Assembly: GCF_008084145.1 (NCBI RefSeq)
Contig: NZ_VSDO01000003.1
Span: 496,001 to 560,000, forward strand
Source of the DNA: Paenibacillus faecis
Lineage (GTDB): Bacteria > Bacillota > Bacilli > Paenibacillales > Paenibacillaceae
Reading direction: 5' to 3'
DNA length: 64,000 nt
Positions 55,419 to 63,239 of the stretch are shown here, in pieces; within the stretch, counting starts at the first letter, position 1, and each line of letters begins with the position of its first letter. A model generated the notes under the pieces. The model did no database searches. It saw only the letters and a program-made list of their open reading frames with translations, and had not been told where the DNA came from. The position numbers were made by a program, and so were the translations under genes.

Positions 55419-57527
55419 TCAACCATACACAGCGTCCACCGACGAGGCGATATCCCGCTCCAGCTTTTCGGAGATATGCGCGATGATCGTATTGATATCA
55501 CTTTGCTGGCGAACATGGGTATCGCCGAAACTGATCGACGGCTGCAGGGTAACGAAATTTTGGATATTCTTCATTTCCGCGAGCTCCCGCATCATCTTTA
55601 AATCCTCCGAGGAAATATCCACGGTTTCATTAATGCGGTCCACACTGCCGACGTTTCCGACATTGCCGATATTGGCGGCGCTCCCGCCTCCTAGTCCAGA
55701 ACCAGGAACCATCCCGCCGGTGCCCAGGGGGTTCTTGTCCTTGGACGGATCTTTGCCGAAACCGGGTTTGCCGAAGTTGTTCAGTTTATTGGCGAACTTA
55801 TCATAAGACTCCGCCCCCAGCTTACGGCCTTCAGCAACAGCCCCGGAGGTGTCCTTAAGCTGCATACGGTCGAAGCTGACGACATTATCCGGCATTTCCG
55901 GAGCTTTATAACTGTCCAATGCGGTTTTTAGTCCGTCGCTAAGGATATGAAGGTTAAGGTCATCTTCAGTAATGAGTTCTTTCCTCTTGAAATCAGTCCC
56001 GAACAAGTTATTAATGCCGTCGATCAGCCAATTGATATGTTCTAATGCGCCATTGACCACTTTAAGAATCATGCCTGCAAAACCGCTGGCAAAGTCCTCC
56101 GCGGACCGAAGCATATCGTACATATACCCGCCGAACGTCATCACCAGGTCATAAAACAGCTTTTTGATCGCATACACCGGATTGATGAACAAGTTGATCA
56201 TAAACTCCGCAAAACTGATGAACAAATTGTAAGCCGTGGCGACCAAGTTATACAAAGTCGTGAACAACCCGTAAAGCAGCCCGACGACAAACCCCACGAT
56301 CTCTTGGCCGGAAACGCCAAAGCTCATCAGTAAACCGATGAGCAGCCCGATCCCCGCGGCAATAAGCAGCAGCGGCCAGTAAACCCCGATCCAGGCTATG
56401 GCCTGGGCCACAACAGGAGCGATCATGCCCCAGAGCAGCGCGGTCGCTAGCACCAGGGCCGCTCCGATGCCGAACAGCATCGAGCTTGCTTGGCCCCCTC
56501 CGGAATTCAGCAGATCAAGGAAAGACCAAACCGCCCCGACAACTCCGCTTAAAAAGGTTCCAACCATATTCAAACCGGATCCAAAGCCGCTGATAAAATT
56601 CTTGAACGCCTCGCTGTTTAAAGCTTCAAGGAGTGTGTCAAACAGCGGACCGAGCGCGTTGATTCCCTCCCTGCCCAACGATCCGAGCTGGAAGTTAAAG
56701 GTGTCCACCACCCGCTTCCACTTCACGGCCGGCGTATCCATCATCGTTTCAAAAGCCGACTTCGTCATGTTCTGCTTATTCAGCAATTGGTCCATGCTGG
56801 CGATGATTGTGTTGAAGTCGCCCTGCTTGGCCGCCGATTTAATGGCGTCTTGATTCACCGCGGTTTCGGGAATCTTGTAATCCGAGCTCAGGGCTTTTGT
56901 GTCGCCGGACATCATTTGAGAAATCGCGCCTGCCGCCCCTTCGAGCCCCTTTCCTGGATTGAGCTGTGAGAGACGCATGGCCAGCATATTCAGCTTCTCC
57001 AGTTGCGCCGGATCGGTCGTTTTGGCCATAAACTGCTGCGTGCCCGCCAAGGCGGCGTTGACATCCTGCCCATAATTCAACGCTTGCGCGGCCGTCTGAT
57101 CGAAAATTTGCTTCCCCGCCGCCGAGCCCCCCGCACGAGTCGAAATTTGGTCCAGGGCAGTTTGCTGCTGTGCGCCGATATTTAAGAAACGCGCCAGATG
57201 CGGCTTGCCGGCATCCGCGATTTGTTTTACGTCAATCTTCTTGAGGGCCGTGACAAAGGTACTCGCCTTCTTGGCCGATTTGTCAGTCGATTGGTTGAGC
57301 TTATCCTGGGCTTTCGTCAACTCCCCGACTTCTTTCCGGACCTGGGTTACGACAGTCATCGTTCTTTGGACGGTCTCAGTATAGAACAGCATGGCCATTG
57401 CATTGTTTTGTGCTGCTCTTTCCGAGGCATTCAGAACGGTCACCGACTGGTCAAGCGGCTGTATGACCTGAGGAAGCATCCGGCCCGCGTTATCATAAGC
57501 TTTCAGCATTAAGGTCGCATCTGCCAA
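55419..57527 (-). CDS. xkdO: Tail tape measure protein
   Basis: The 702-residue protein starts at TTG 57527 (AAGGTG upstream). Helical, alanine-rich N-terminus (MADATLMLKAYDNAGRMLPQ), a central hydrophobic segment with several membrane-like stretches (LLLIAAGIGLLIGLLMSFGVS; VVGLLYGLFTTLYNLVATAY), and a Gly-rich tail (GTGGMVPGSGLGGG). These fit a tape measure. The length would set a tail of about 100 nm by the usual 0.15 nm per residue rule, an estimate only. Confidence 0.9.
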   Translation of the reverse strand: MADATLMLKAYDNAGRMLPQVIQPLDQSVTVLNASERAAQNNAMAMLFYTETVQRTMTVVTQVRKEVGELTKAQDKLNQSTDKSAKKASTFVTALKKIDVKQIADAGKPHLARFLNIGAQQQTALDQISTRAGGSAAGKQIFDQTAAQALNYGQDVNAALAGTQQFMAKTTDPAQLEKLNMLAMRLSQLNPGKGLEGAAGAISQMMSGDTKALSSDYKIPETAVNQDAIKSAAKQGDFNTIIASMDQLLNKQNMTKSAFETMMDTPAVKWKRVVDTFNFQLGSLGREGINALGPLFDTLLEALNSEAFKNFISGFGSGLNMVGTFLSGVVGAVWSFLDLLNSGGGQASSMLFGIGAALVLATALLWGMIAPVVAQAIAWIGVYWPLLLIAAGIGLLIGLLMSFGVSGQEIVGFVVGLLYGLFTTLYNLVATAYNLFISFAEFMINLFINPVYAIKKLFYDLVMTFGGYMYDMLRSAEDFASGFAGMILKVVNGALEHINWLIDGINNLFGTDFKRKELITEDDLNLHILSDGLKTALDSYKAPEMPDNVVSFDRMQLKDTSGAVAEGRKLGAESYDKFANKLNNFGKPGFGKDPSKDKNPLGTGGMVPGSGLGGGSAANIGNVGNVGSVDRINETVDISSEDLKMMRELAEMKNIQNFVTLQPSISFGDTHVRQQSDINTIIAHISEKLERDIASSVDAVYG

Positions 57528-57555
57528 GTCTTCACCTTCTTTCCGGACAGGAGGT

Positions 57556-58139
57556 TCATTTCTTCTTCACCGCTTTCTTCTCCGACTTGATGATCTCCTG
57601 AATCATCGCGATGAGCGCGGCTTTTTGTCTGACGTTCAGCGCGGCGAATTCCCAAGGCATCAAGTGGAACCGGTTTAGAGCGAAGAGGGCGCAGACCGAT
57701 TCGCCGTCGCCCTCATCGATTAGTTTTTTACCTCATCCGCCAATTCGTTGATACTTTTATCAAAGCCGTTGATCTCCTGCACCTTTTGCACGAGCGTGGC
57801 GTATTCGCCCGGGAGCAGCATCTTCCGCAGGCATTGATCCGCACCCATCACTTGATAGGACTGCTGGAGCTCGGCGTTTTTCAAATCCGGGAACACGACG
57901 CTGGCGACCGCCAGCTTGGCCAAATACTCGTCGGTATTGGTCTCGAAGCTGACCATCCCCTTGTCTTTCACCTTGCGCTGGCAGGATTTGCGAATCGCCT
58001 CGTTCTCATCCTCGGTCATGCTGCGCAACTGCCACGGCACCGGCTTCCCGTGCTCGTCCTTAAACCGGTCGGATACGACGACTTCTTCCACCAGTCCGGC
58101 GGCGGCATTTTGGGCAAAAAAAGCAGATAAAGAGCTCAT
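57556..58139 (-). CDS. Tail assembly chaperone, -1 frameshift product (XkdN-XkdN' fusion)
   Basis: The first frame (58139-57720) ends VKN-TAA. In the last codons (GTA AAA AAC TAA) a slippery A AAA AAC at 57729-57723 allows a -1 slip, after which translation continues VKKLIDEGDGESVCALFALN, RFHLMPWEFAALNVRQKA and AALIAMIQEIIKSEKKAV to a TGA at 57556. This second frame has no start of its own, as in the G/GT system of lambda. The long product (about 194 residues) is needed in small amounts in relatives. Confidence 0.85.
57720..58139 (-). CDS. xkdN: Tail assembly chaperone XkdN-like (short form)
   Basis: The 139-residue protein matches XkdN-type chaperones: SALSAFFAQNAAAGLVEEVVVSDRFKDEHGKPVPWQLRSMTEDENEAIRKSCQRK (core: VVSDRFKDEHGKPVPWQLR) and DECLRKMLLPGEYATLVQKVQEINGFD (core: LRKMLLPGEYATLVQKVQ). 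Stops at TAA 57720 right after a frameshift heptamer. Confidence 0.9.
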   Translation of the reverse strand: MSSLSAFFAQNAAAGLVEEVVVSDRFKDEHGKPVPWQLRSMTEDENEAIRKSCQRKVKDKGMVSFETNTDEYLAKLAVASVVFPDLKNAELQQSYQVMGADQCLRKMLLPGEYATLVQKVQEINGFDKSINELADEVKN

Positions 58140-58186
58140 TCGTGAATTCCTCCTGAATCGTTTTTATTTTTTCGTTGAAAAGATCG

Positions 58187-58663
58187 TTAGTTGGTCGGTT
58201 GAATCGCGTTAAAGGACTCCGTCACATCGTAATCCTCGAAGGTAAACGGAATTTCTTCCTCGAGCATATCCTCGCTGGACGCGTCGAATTTGGCGGCGAT
58301 GATGCTGTCGAGGTTGCAGCCCCGCAGGAATACGGTCTGTTTGCCCGCACCGCTCCCCGGCTGCTCGTTCGTAATCATCAGGTCAAACCAGAAGTCGGTC
58401 CCGTTCTTCACGTAATCCTCCATCAGCTTGCGGAATAAAGAGGAGACATAATAAATCGTCAGCGTGCCCGTGCCTTTCCAGCCCGCCGAGCGCTGAGGCG
58501 TCCCCGTTCTGCCCAGGGTGGGAACATCCACTTTTGTTTTTTCAATCGTCGATTCCAACGTTTTGGCGTAGAACAGTTCCTCCGTCCGATCGCCGATTTT
58601 AACGAACGCCTTGGCCTGCTTACCGCTAACCGCATCTCTCACATTAAAAAAAGAACCTGCCAT
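58187..58663 (-). CDS. xkdM: Phage tail tube protein XkdM
   Basis: The 158-residue protein reads GSFFNVRDAVSGKQAKAFVKIGDRTEELFYAKTLEST (core: NVRDAVSGKQAKAFVKIGDR) and GAGKQTVFLRGCNLDSIIAAKFDASSEDMLEEEIPFTFEDYDV (core: FLRGCNLDSIIAAKFDASS), the DUF2001/tail tube fold. It follows the sheath gene, as in all contractile tails. Confidence 0.93.
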   Translation of the reverse strand: MAGSFFNVRDAVSGKQAKAFVKIGDRTEELFYAKTLESTIEKTKVDVPTLGRTGTPQRSAGWKGTGTLTIYYVSSLFRKLMEDYVKNGTDFWFDLMITNEQPGSGAGKQTVFLRGCNLDSIIAAKFDASSEDMLEEEIPFTFEDYDVTESFNAIQPTN

Positions 58664-58676
58664 CGTTTCGTCCTCC

Positions 58677-60005
58677 TTAGTTGACCGTGACGGTCATGTA
58701 GATTTTTTCGATACTGTCCACCGGCTGTACGCTCAGATTGACGATAACGGCGTCCCCGTCGATGCCCGGCAGCACTTCCAGATCGGTCTCCGCGTTGAAA
58801 TTCTGAATCGCTCCAATCCCCTGCAGGCTTCCCAGATAGCTGAGCACCTCGCCCTTCAGCAGGTTGCGGCCGTCCGCGTTGTTGCCGATTTTTCCGATAT
58901 AGCTTGCGGTGAACGTCCGCTGGATGTCCCGGGCGATCGTGTCCAGCACGCGCACCACGCGGTTTTTGCTAAAATGCTTGGCCTTGTCGGCCGTAAACGT
59001 CGTCAGCGTATTGATGTCCTGCTGGATTTGCACTTTCCCGTTCGACGCCGACAAGACCAGCTCGCCGTTTTGCAGCGCCTGGATCATCTCGCTGTACGTG
59101 TACTTCGGCGTTACGTCGACCGCATTCGGAATTTCCGTATAGGTGAGCGATTCATTGACCCCTGCCGCCGCTTCCATCGCGGTGATTTCCCACAGCAGGT
59201 AGATCGGCTCCACGGTTAAACCGTCCGCGGTCACGACGCTGTTCTTCAAGCTGATAACCCCTTCGTAGTCCGCTTGCGGGTAGTTGTAGAGGACGGTGAC
59301 GATTTTTTTGCCCTCCTGCTCCCGCAGACGCTTCGTATAGGCCACGGCGAGCTGCTTCAACGCCGAATCGTCGGTCGGCAGGCCGAGCACGTCAAACTCC
59401 TCAGCTTCCAGGGCCGCCAGCGCGTCGGTCCAGTCCCCGTTGCCTCCGGTGCCTGCTTTGCCGCCGGTCAGCGGCGTCCCTGCCGTTTCGGTCAACTCGC
59501 CGCTGCCCGCAAACGTAACGAAATCGTTGTCCTTAAGCGCCTCCGCCGTCGCGACGATTTGCGCTTCCACTTCTTCGCCCTCCACCAGCGTGCGTACCTC
59601 GTAGACATCCGGCTGATCCACGCTGGCTTGAACGACGATTTGCAGATCGTTGCCGCGGGTGCCGCCGTATTTGGCCGTGGCCTTCAAATTCCCGATCACG
59701 GCGGCCGCCTGAACCGCGTTCTTCGCGCCGAGCCGGTAGATCAGCACTTTGCTGGCATGCGTCATCGCCGACGCAATATGGCGGATTCTCGCATCAGCCG
59801 CATGGAAGCCCAGCAGCTTCAAGGCGTTCTGCAGAAAAGACTCCGCCTCCAGCTTGATCACGCCGCTTGGTCCCCAAGGCAGCGGTGCCGGAAATGCCGC
59901 CACCCCGCGCTCGCCTACCGTTCCGACCGGCCGCGCCGCCGATTTGAAATTGATGTACGTCCCCGGAGAAACTTTGTTTTGCGTTGTCCATGTGCCATTA
60001 GCCAT
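58677..60005 (-). CDS. xkdK: Phage tail sheath protein XkdK
   Basis: The 442-residue protein is a subtilisin-like-domain tail sheath: INFKSAARPVGTVGERGVAAFPAPLPWGPSGVI at the start, then LLIYRLGAKNAVQAAAVIG in the first domain, and the C-terminal tube-binding domain AKHFSKNRVVRVLDTIARDIQRTFTASYIGKIGNNADGRNLLKGEV (core: NRVVRVLDTIARDIQRTFTA). A sheath shows the tail is contractile, not a flexible siphovirus tail. Confidence 0.95.
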   Translation of the reverse strand: MANGTWTTQNKVSPGTYINFKSAARPVGTVGERGVAAFPAPLPWGPSGVIKLEAESFLQNALKLLGFHAADARIRHIASAMTHASKVLIYRLGAKNAVQAAAVIGNLKATAKYGGTRGNDLQIVVQASVDQPDVYEVRTLVEGEEVEAQIVATAEALKDNDFVTFAGSGELTETAGTPLTGGKAGTGGNGDWTDALAALEAEEFDVLGLPTDDSALKQLAVAYTKRLREQEGKKIVTVLYNYPQADYEGVISLKNSVVTADGLTVEPIYLLWEITAMEAAAGVNESLTYTEIPNAVDVTPKYTYSEMIQALQNGELVLSASNGKVQIQQDINTLTTFTADKAKHFSKNRVVRVLDTIARDIQRTFTASYIGKIGNNADGRNLLKGEVLSYLGSLQGIGAIQNFNAETDLEVLPGIDGDAVIVNLSVQPVDSIEKIYMTVTVN

Positions 60006-60204
60006 GTTCCTTCACTCCTCTTTGGATAAATGATTGTACCGCCTGTCGGGCCACGGCTTCCGTATAGGCAGCCCCGTCCGCCAGCACCACTTGCAGAATG
60101 TCCTTTTCCACGCCGCTAAAGCGTTTGGATGCCAAAAACTGCGCTTTGGAAAAGGTGCGCTCCGCAGGCGTTTCCTGATGGTCCGCTTTCTTTTTAATCC
60201 CCAT
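59998..60204 (-). CDS. Small tail protein upstream of the sheath
   Basis: The 68-residue protein reads ERTFSKAQFLASKRFSGVEKDILQVVL and DGAAYTEAVARQAVQSFIQR. It lies just upstream of the sheath gene (overlap 8 bp) and is common in Paenibacillus PBSX-like loci. No function is known; it may assist sheath assembly. Confidence 0.75.
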   Translation of the reverse strand: MGIKKKADHQETPAERTFSKAQFLASKRFSGVEKDILQVVLADGAAYTEAVARQAVQSFIQRGVKEHG

Positions 60205-60709
60205 GTTTGACCTTCCCCTCCTGCCGGAGTGTTCTCATCTTCACCGCTTCGCCGGCCGGCGCCCAAACGAAGTGCGTGAACGTCAGGTACAGATGCAGCG
60301 TCCCGTCGTCCTTCCACTCGGTGCGCATTTCCGCGCCCGGCGACGGTCCGTCGTCCGTCGAAGCGGCCGCAAACAGCTCGTAGAGCTGCTCCGCCACCTC
60401 ATTAGCGGATTGCCGGCCGCGTTCCGCGGGAGGGTAGAACTGAACGTCGAGCGAATACGTTCGCTTGAACCGGCGGTTCAACTCCCGGGCCTGTTCCGAC
60501 TTCAGCAGCTGCACAAAAAAGCACGGCGCCGGTAAACCTTCCGGCCCGCGCTCCGTATGAACGGTCAGCTCAGGGAACCTCGCCGTGAGCCTATCGGCCA
60601 CGCTTTGCACCACTTCATTTAAAGTAGACTGCGACAACTCCTCACCTGCCTTCGTGTAACGCTTGATTTTTCCCGTCATGGTCCTGGGCGACTCGCGCCT
60701 TGCCCTCAT
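60194..60709 (-). CDS. Phage tail terminator-like protein (DUF6838)
   Basis: The 171-residue protein reads VADRLTARFPELTVHTERGPEGLPAPCFFVQLLKSEQARELNRRFKRTYSLDVQFYPP (core: CFFVQLLKSEQARELNRRF), a pattern of the tail terminator family. It is the first gene of the tail operon. GAGGGG precedes the ATG at 60709. No capsid, portal or terminase gene precedes it. Confidence 0.75.
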   Translation of the reverse strand: MRARRESPRTMTGKIKRYTKAGEELSQSTLNEVVQSVADRLTARFPELTVHTERGPEGLPAPCFFVQLLKSEQARELNRRFKRTYSLDVQFYPPAERGRQSANEVAEQLYELFAAASTDDGPSPGAEMRTEWKDDGTLHLYLTFTHFVWAPAGEAVKMRTLRQEGKVKHGD

Positions 60710-60995
60710 CTTGACCCCTCAACCCGCACCATCGTTCGAACGCCCTTCCTCTTATAGCGCCTACCCGGTCTCATCACCCGCCGCAATGAGGCTCGTCCCA
60801 AATGAGGGCCCGCCCACACCCTAACACGGCCAGACGGGAAAAAACAGGGCCGTGAAAGTCTCATTCACGGCCCCGCGTTTTAGGATGGAATATGCAATTT
60901 CTATTTCTTCGACAATATCATTTTATCCCGGATTTACGGTCATCATTGGCCCTAAAAAGGACAAGGAGAGGACAGGAAGCGGAAGGAATTTTCTT
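60710..60995. other. Gap before the tail operon: terminator and no clear promoter
   Basis: No gene or LexA box is seen. A weak -10-like TATAAG lies about 35 bp before the first tail gene on the minus strand, without a good -35. A terminator in the same direction stands at 60839-60873. The rest of the stretch runs into the LacI promoter. Confidence 0.35.
60839..60873 (-). terminator. Terminator just upstream of the tail operon
   Basis: GGGCCGTGAA / TTCACGGCCC form a perfect 10-bp stem with a 7-base loop, followed on the minus strand by TGTTTTTT. It lies about 130 bp before the first tail gene and reads the same way. No gene ends here. Confidence 0.8.
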
Positions 60996-60996
60996 A

Positions 60997-61025
60997 TTGA
61001 CGGATTCTGGGATTGATGCTAATAT
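60997..61025 (+). promoter_or_regulatory. Promoter of the LacI-NAGK-GH4 operon
   Basis: TTGACG (60997-61002), a 17-bp spacer and TAATAT (61020-61025). The predicted start is near 61032, exactly the first base of operator copy 1. Confidence 0.7.
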
Positions 61026-61031
61026 CATTTC

Positions 61032-61054
61032 AAAGTTAAAACCTTTAAACTTTT
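61032..61054. promoter_or_regulatory. LacI-family operator, copy 1
   Basis: AAAGTTAAAACCTTTAAACT plus three more bases, with near-palindromic arms AAGTTaAAA / TTTaAACTT. It begins at the predicted transcription start and is repeated exactly 126 bp downstream. Confidence 0.7.
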
Positions 61055-61157
61055 TTAAGCTCTATTTTCTTGCCTTCTCGCAAAAGGACTTATACATGAC
61101 CATTCATACCGAGGAAGGATGGCCGTATCCGTTATAGGAGCTCTTTTATTTACCTCA

Positions 61158-61180
61158 AAAGTTAAAACCTTTAAACTTTT
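61158..61180. promoter_or_regulatory. LacI-family operator, copy 2
   Basis: A second exact copy of the 23-bp operator, 126 bp after copy 1 and just upstream of the lacI-like Shine-Dalgarno. 126 bp equals twelve helical turns, which favours looping by a tetrameric or paired repressor. Confidence 0.7.
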
Positions 61181-61203
61181 ATTGCAATGGAGGCAATCCC
61201 TAG

Positions 61204-62190
61204 ATGAACATCCATGATGTAGCCAAGAAATCAGGGCTCTCCGTAGTGACGGTTTCCAGAGTCCTGAACAATTCGCCGTCGGTCCGGGAAGTAAATAGAC
61301 AGAAAGTTCTCAAAGCCATCGAGGAGTTGAATTATCAGCCCAATTCGGCGGCACGCAGTCTGGTGCGCGGTAAAACGGGAGTCATCGGGATGTCGATTAC
61401 GAACTTCAACGACTCTTTCTATGATCGCGTGATTCGGGTGGTGAATCGCAAGCTGGCGGAGCAAGGATACTTTCTGGCCTTATCCATCGCTGAAAACGAG
61501 GTGGAGGATAACTTTTTGTTTCAGAGGGACCGGGTAGACGGCATTATTTTGTTGTCCCCACTTCGAGAAAACGAATACGTGGTTGAACTGAAGCGAAAAA
61601 ACATTCCGTTCGTTCTGCTCGACAATCAATTCCAGCATGAGGATGTCCCCAGTGTGGTTGTCGATAACTATCAAGGCGGGTATGAGGCTACGCGGCATCT
61701 GATCGATCTGGGACACACCCAAATCGCGCATATCGGCGGCCCCTCGGTGTTCCTGAGCGTAGAGGAGCGCAAGAGAGGATATGTTCAAGCGCTGAATGAA
61801 GCCGGTTTAACGCCGTTCGGTATGGAATTTTGCGGTTTTACGGTAAGCAGCGGATATGAAGTGGCCAAAAGATGGATTCGAGAAGATAAGCTGCCGACCG
61901 CGATTTTTTCCGGAGACGACTTTATCGCCCTGGGGGTTGTTCAGGCCCTCCGCGAAGAAGGGATTCTGGTACCGCACGACATCTCGGTTGTCGGCTTTGA
62001 CGATCAGCAGTTTGTAGGTGAATTCTTCCCCCGGTTGACCACCGTCCGACAACCGGAGGCGCAAATGGGAAGCATCGGCGTCGATTTGCTGCTCCAGCTG
62101 ATCAATGGGGAGGTGATGCCGGCTGCTGTAACGAAGCTCGCCCCTCAGTTTCTTGTACGCGAGTCCACGGCACCTGTAAGGCAAACCTAA
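61204..62190 (+). CDS. LacI-family transcriptional regulator
   Basis: The 328-residue protein has the LacI helix-turn-helix and hinge (NIHDVAKKSGLSVVTVSRVLNNSPSVREVNRQKVLKAIEELNYQPNSAARSL, of which the recognition part is SVVTVSRVLNNSPSV) and a periplasmic-binding-like core (GVIGMSITNFNDSFYDRVIR; DGIILLSPLRENE; ISVVGFDDQQFVGEFFPRLTTVRQP). Two exact operators flank the promoter region. It should repress this operon until a sugar or sugar phosphate binds. Confidence 0.95.
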   Translation: MNIHDVAKKSGLSVVTVSRVLNNSPSVREVNRQKVLKAIEELNYQPNSAARSLVRGKTGVIGMSITNFNDSFYDRVIRVVNRKLAEQGYFLALSIAENEVEDNFLFQRDRVDGIILLSPLRENEYVVELKRKNIPFVLLDNQFQHEDVPSVVVDNYQGGYEATRHLIDLGHTQIAHIGGPSVFLSVEERKRGYVQALNEAGLTPFGMEFCGFTVSSGYEVAKRWIREDKLPTAIFSGDDFIALGVVQALREEGILVPHDISVVGFDDQQFVGEFFPRLTTVRQPEAQMGSIGVDLLLQLINGEVMPAAVTKLAPQFLVRESTAPVRQT

Positions 62191-62212
62191 ATATATAGGA
62201 GTGAAACGAGTT

Positions 62213-63196
62213 GTGAGGTACTTTTTGGGCGTTGATGCAGGCGGAAGTAAAACCTACGCGGTTATTGCGGATGAACAAGGCGGCGTCATCGGTGTAGGTC
62301 AAGGGGGAAACGGAAATCATCAAAAAAATCGGGAGCAGGCGGAGGCCAATCTTCATCGGGCCGTCACGGAAGCACTCAAAGCTTCGGGACTTACGCAGGA
62401 ACAGATTGAGTTCGCCTGGTTCGGCCTTGCGGGAGCGGACAGGGAGTCCGACTTCCGGATTTTGCGGCCGATGATCCGGCGGCTCGGGCTGCCGCGAACC
62501 GATATTTCCTGCGATACGTGGATCGCACTGCGGGCAGGCACGGAAAAGAGCTATGGCGTGGTCCTGATTTGCGGATCGGGCGTAAACTGTGCCGGTAAAA
62601 ATCCGCAAGGAGAGACTTACCAATGCGGCGGGTTTGGCTACCGGTTTGGCGACTTCGGCGGAGGGTACGATTTGAGCGCCGAGGTGTTCCGCAGTGTGAT
62701 GCGAGCGGATGATGGAAGAGAGAAGCCCACGGTTTTATCGGAACGCTTAACGAGTTTGCTGGGCTATTCCCATGTTTCCGAGCTTAGGGAGGATTACTTG
62801 GACGATTTCAGAGACTTGCCTCCCCATATTGCGGAACTGCTGTTTCAAGCCGCGGAGGAAGGCGATGAGGTGGCTGCCGGTCTGTTGATCAAGCAGGGAG
62901 ACGAACTTGGCCTTGCCGCCTCGGCGACGATCCGTCAACTGGGCATGGAAACCGGTACGTTTGACATCGTTCTTGCCGGCAGCCTGCTGACAAAAGGGGA
63001 TCGCTCCGGAATCATCCGGGAAGCCATTGAACGAATCGTGAAACGGATGGCTCCAAATTGCACTTTACGGGTTTTAACCCGGGAGCCGGTCATCGGTTCG
63101 GTCGTTCTGGCCATGGAAAACAGCGGGATGCAAGTAAACCGCGAGATGCTTGATCGCCTATCGCTGGCGGCAATGCCGCAAACCATAAAATGCTAG
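62213..63196 (+). CDS. BadF/BadG-type ATPase, N-acetylglucosamine kinase family
   Basis: The start at GTG 62213 has AGGAG ten bases upstream; another GTG at 62201 overlaps the SD and is unlikely. The 327-residue protein has the actin-like ATPase motifs FLGVDAGGSKTYAVIAD and GVVLICGSGVNCAG, GGFGYRFGDFGGGYDLSAEVFRSVMR (core: GFGYRFGDFGGGYDLS) and DIVLAGSLLTKGD. Relatives phosphorylate N-acetylglucosamine or other amino sugars. Ten bases separate it from the LacI stop region, so it is cotranscribed. Confidence 0.88.
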   Translation: MRYFLGVDAGGSKTYAVIADEQGGVIGVGQGGNGNHQKNREQAEANLHRAVTEALKASGLTQEQIEFAWFGLAGADRESDFRILRPMIRRLGLPRTDISCDTWIALRAGTEKSYGVVLICGSGVNCAGKNPQGETYQCGGFGYRFGDFGGGYDLSAEVFRSVMRADDGREKPTVLSERLTSLLGYSHVSELREDYLDDFRDLPPHIAELLFQAAEEGDEVAAGLLIKQGDELGLAASATIRQLGMETGTFDIVLAGSLLTKGDRSGIIREAIERIVKRMAPNCTLRVLTREPVIGSVVLAMENSGMQVNREMLDRLSLAAMPQTIKC

Positions 63197-63239
63197 TCTT
63201 CATGAACCACAAATCGAATGAGTGAAGGAAGGGGCTATT

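Noticed and set aside
60710..60840. LexA box controlling the tail operon
   Set aside because: A GTTCGAAC is present but the GAAC-N4-GTTC order of the Bacillota LexA box is not.
60892..61137. An 81-codon plus-strand protein before the LacI gene
   Set aside because: It lies across the promoter and first operator, lacks an SD and any motif.
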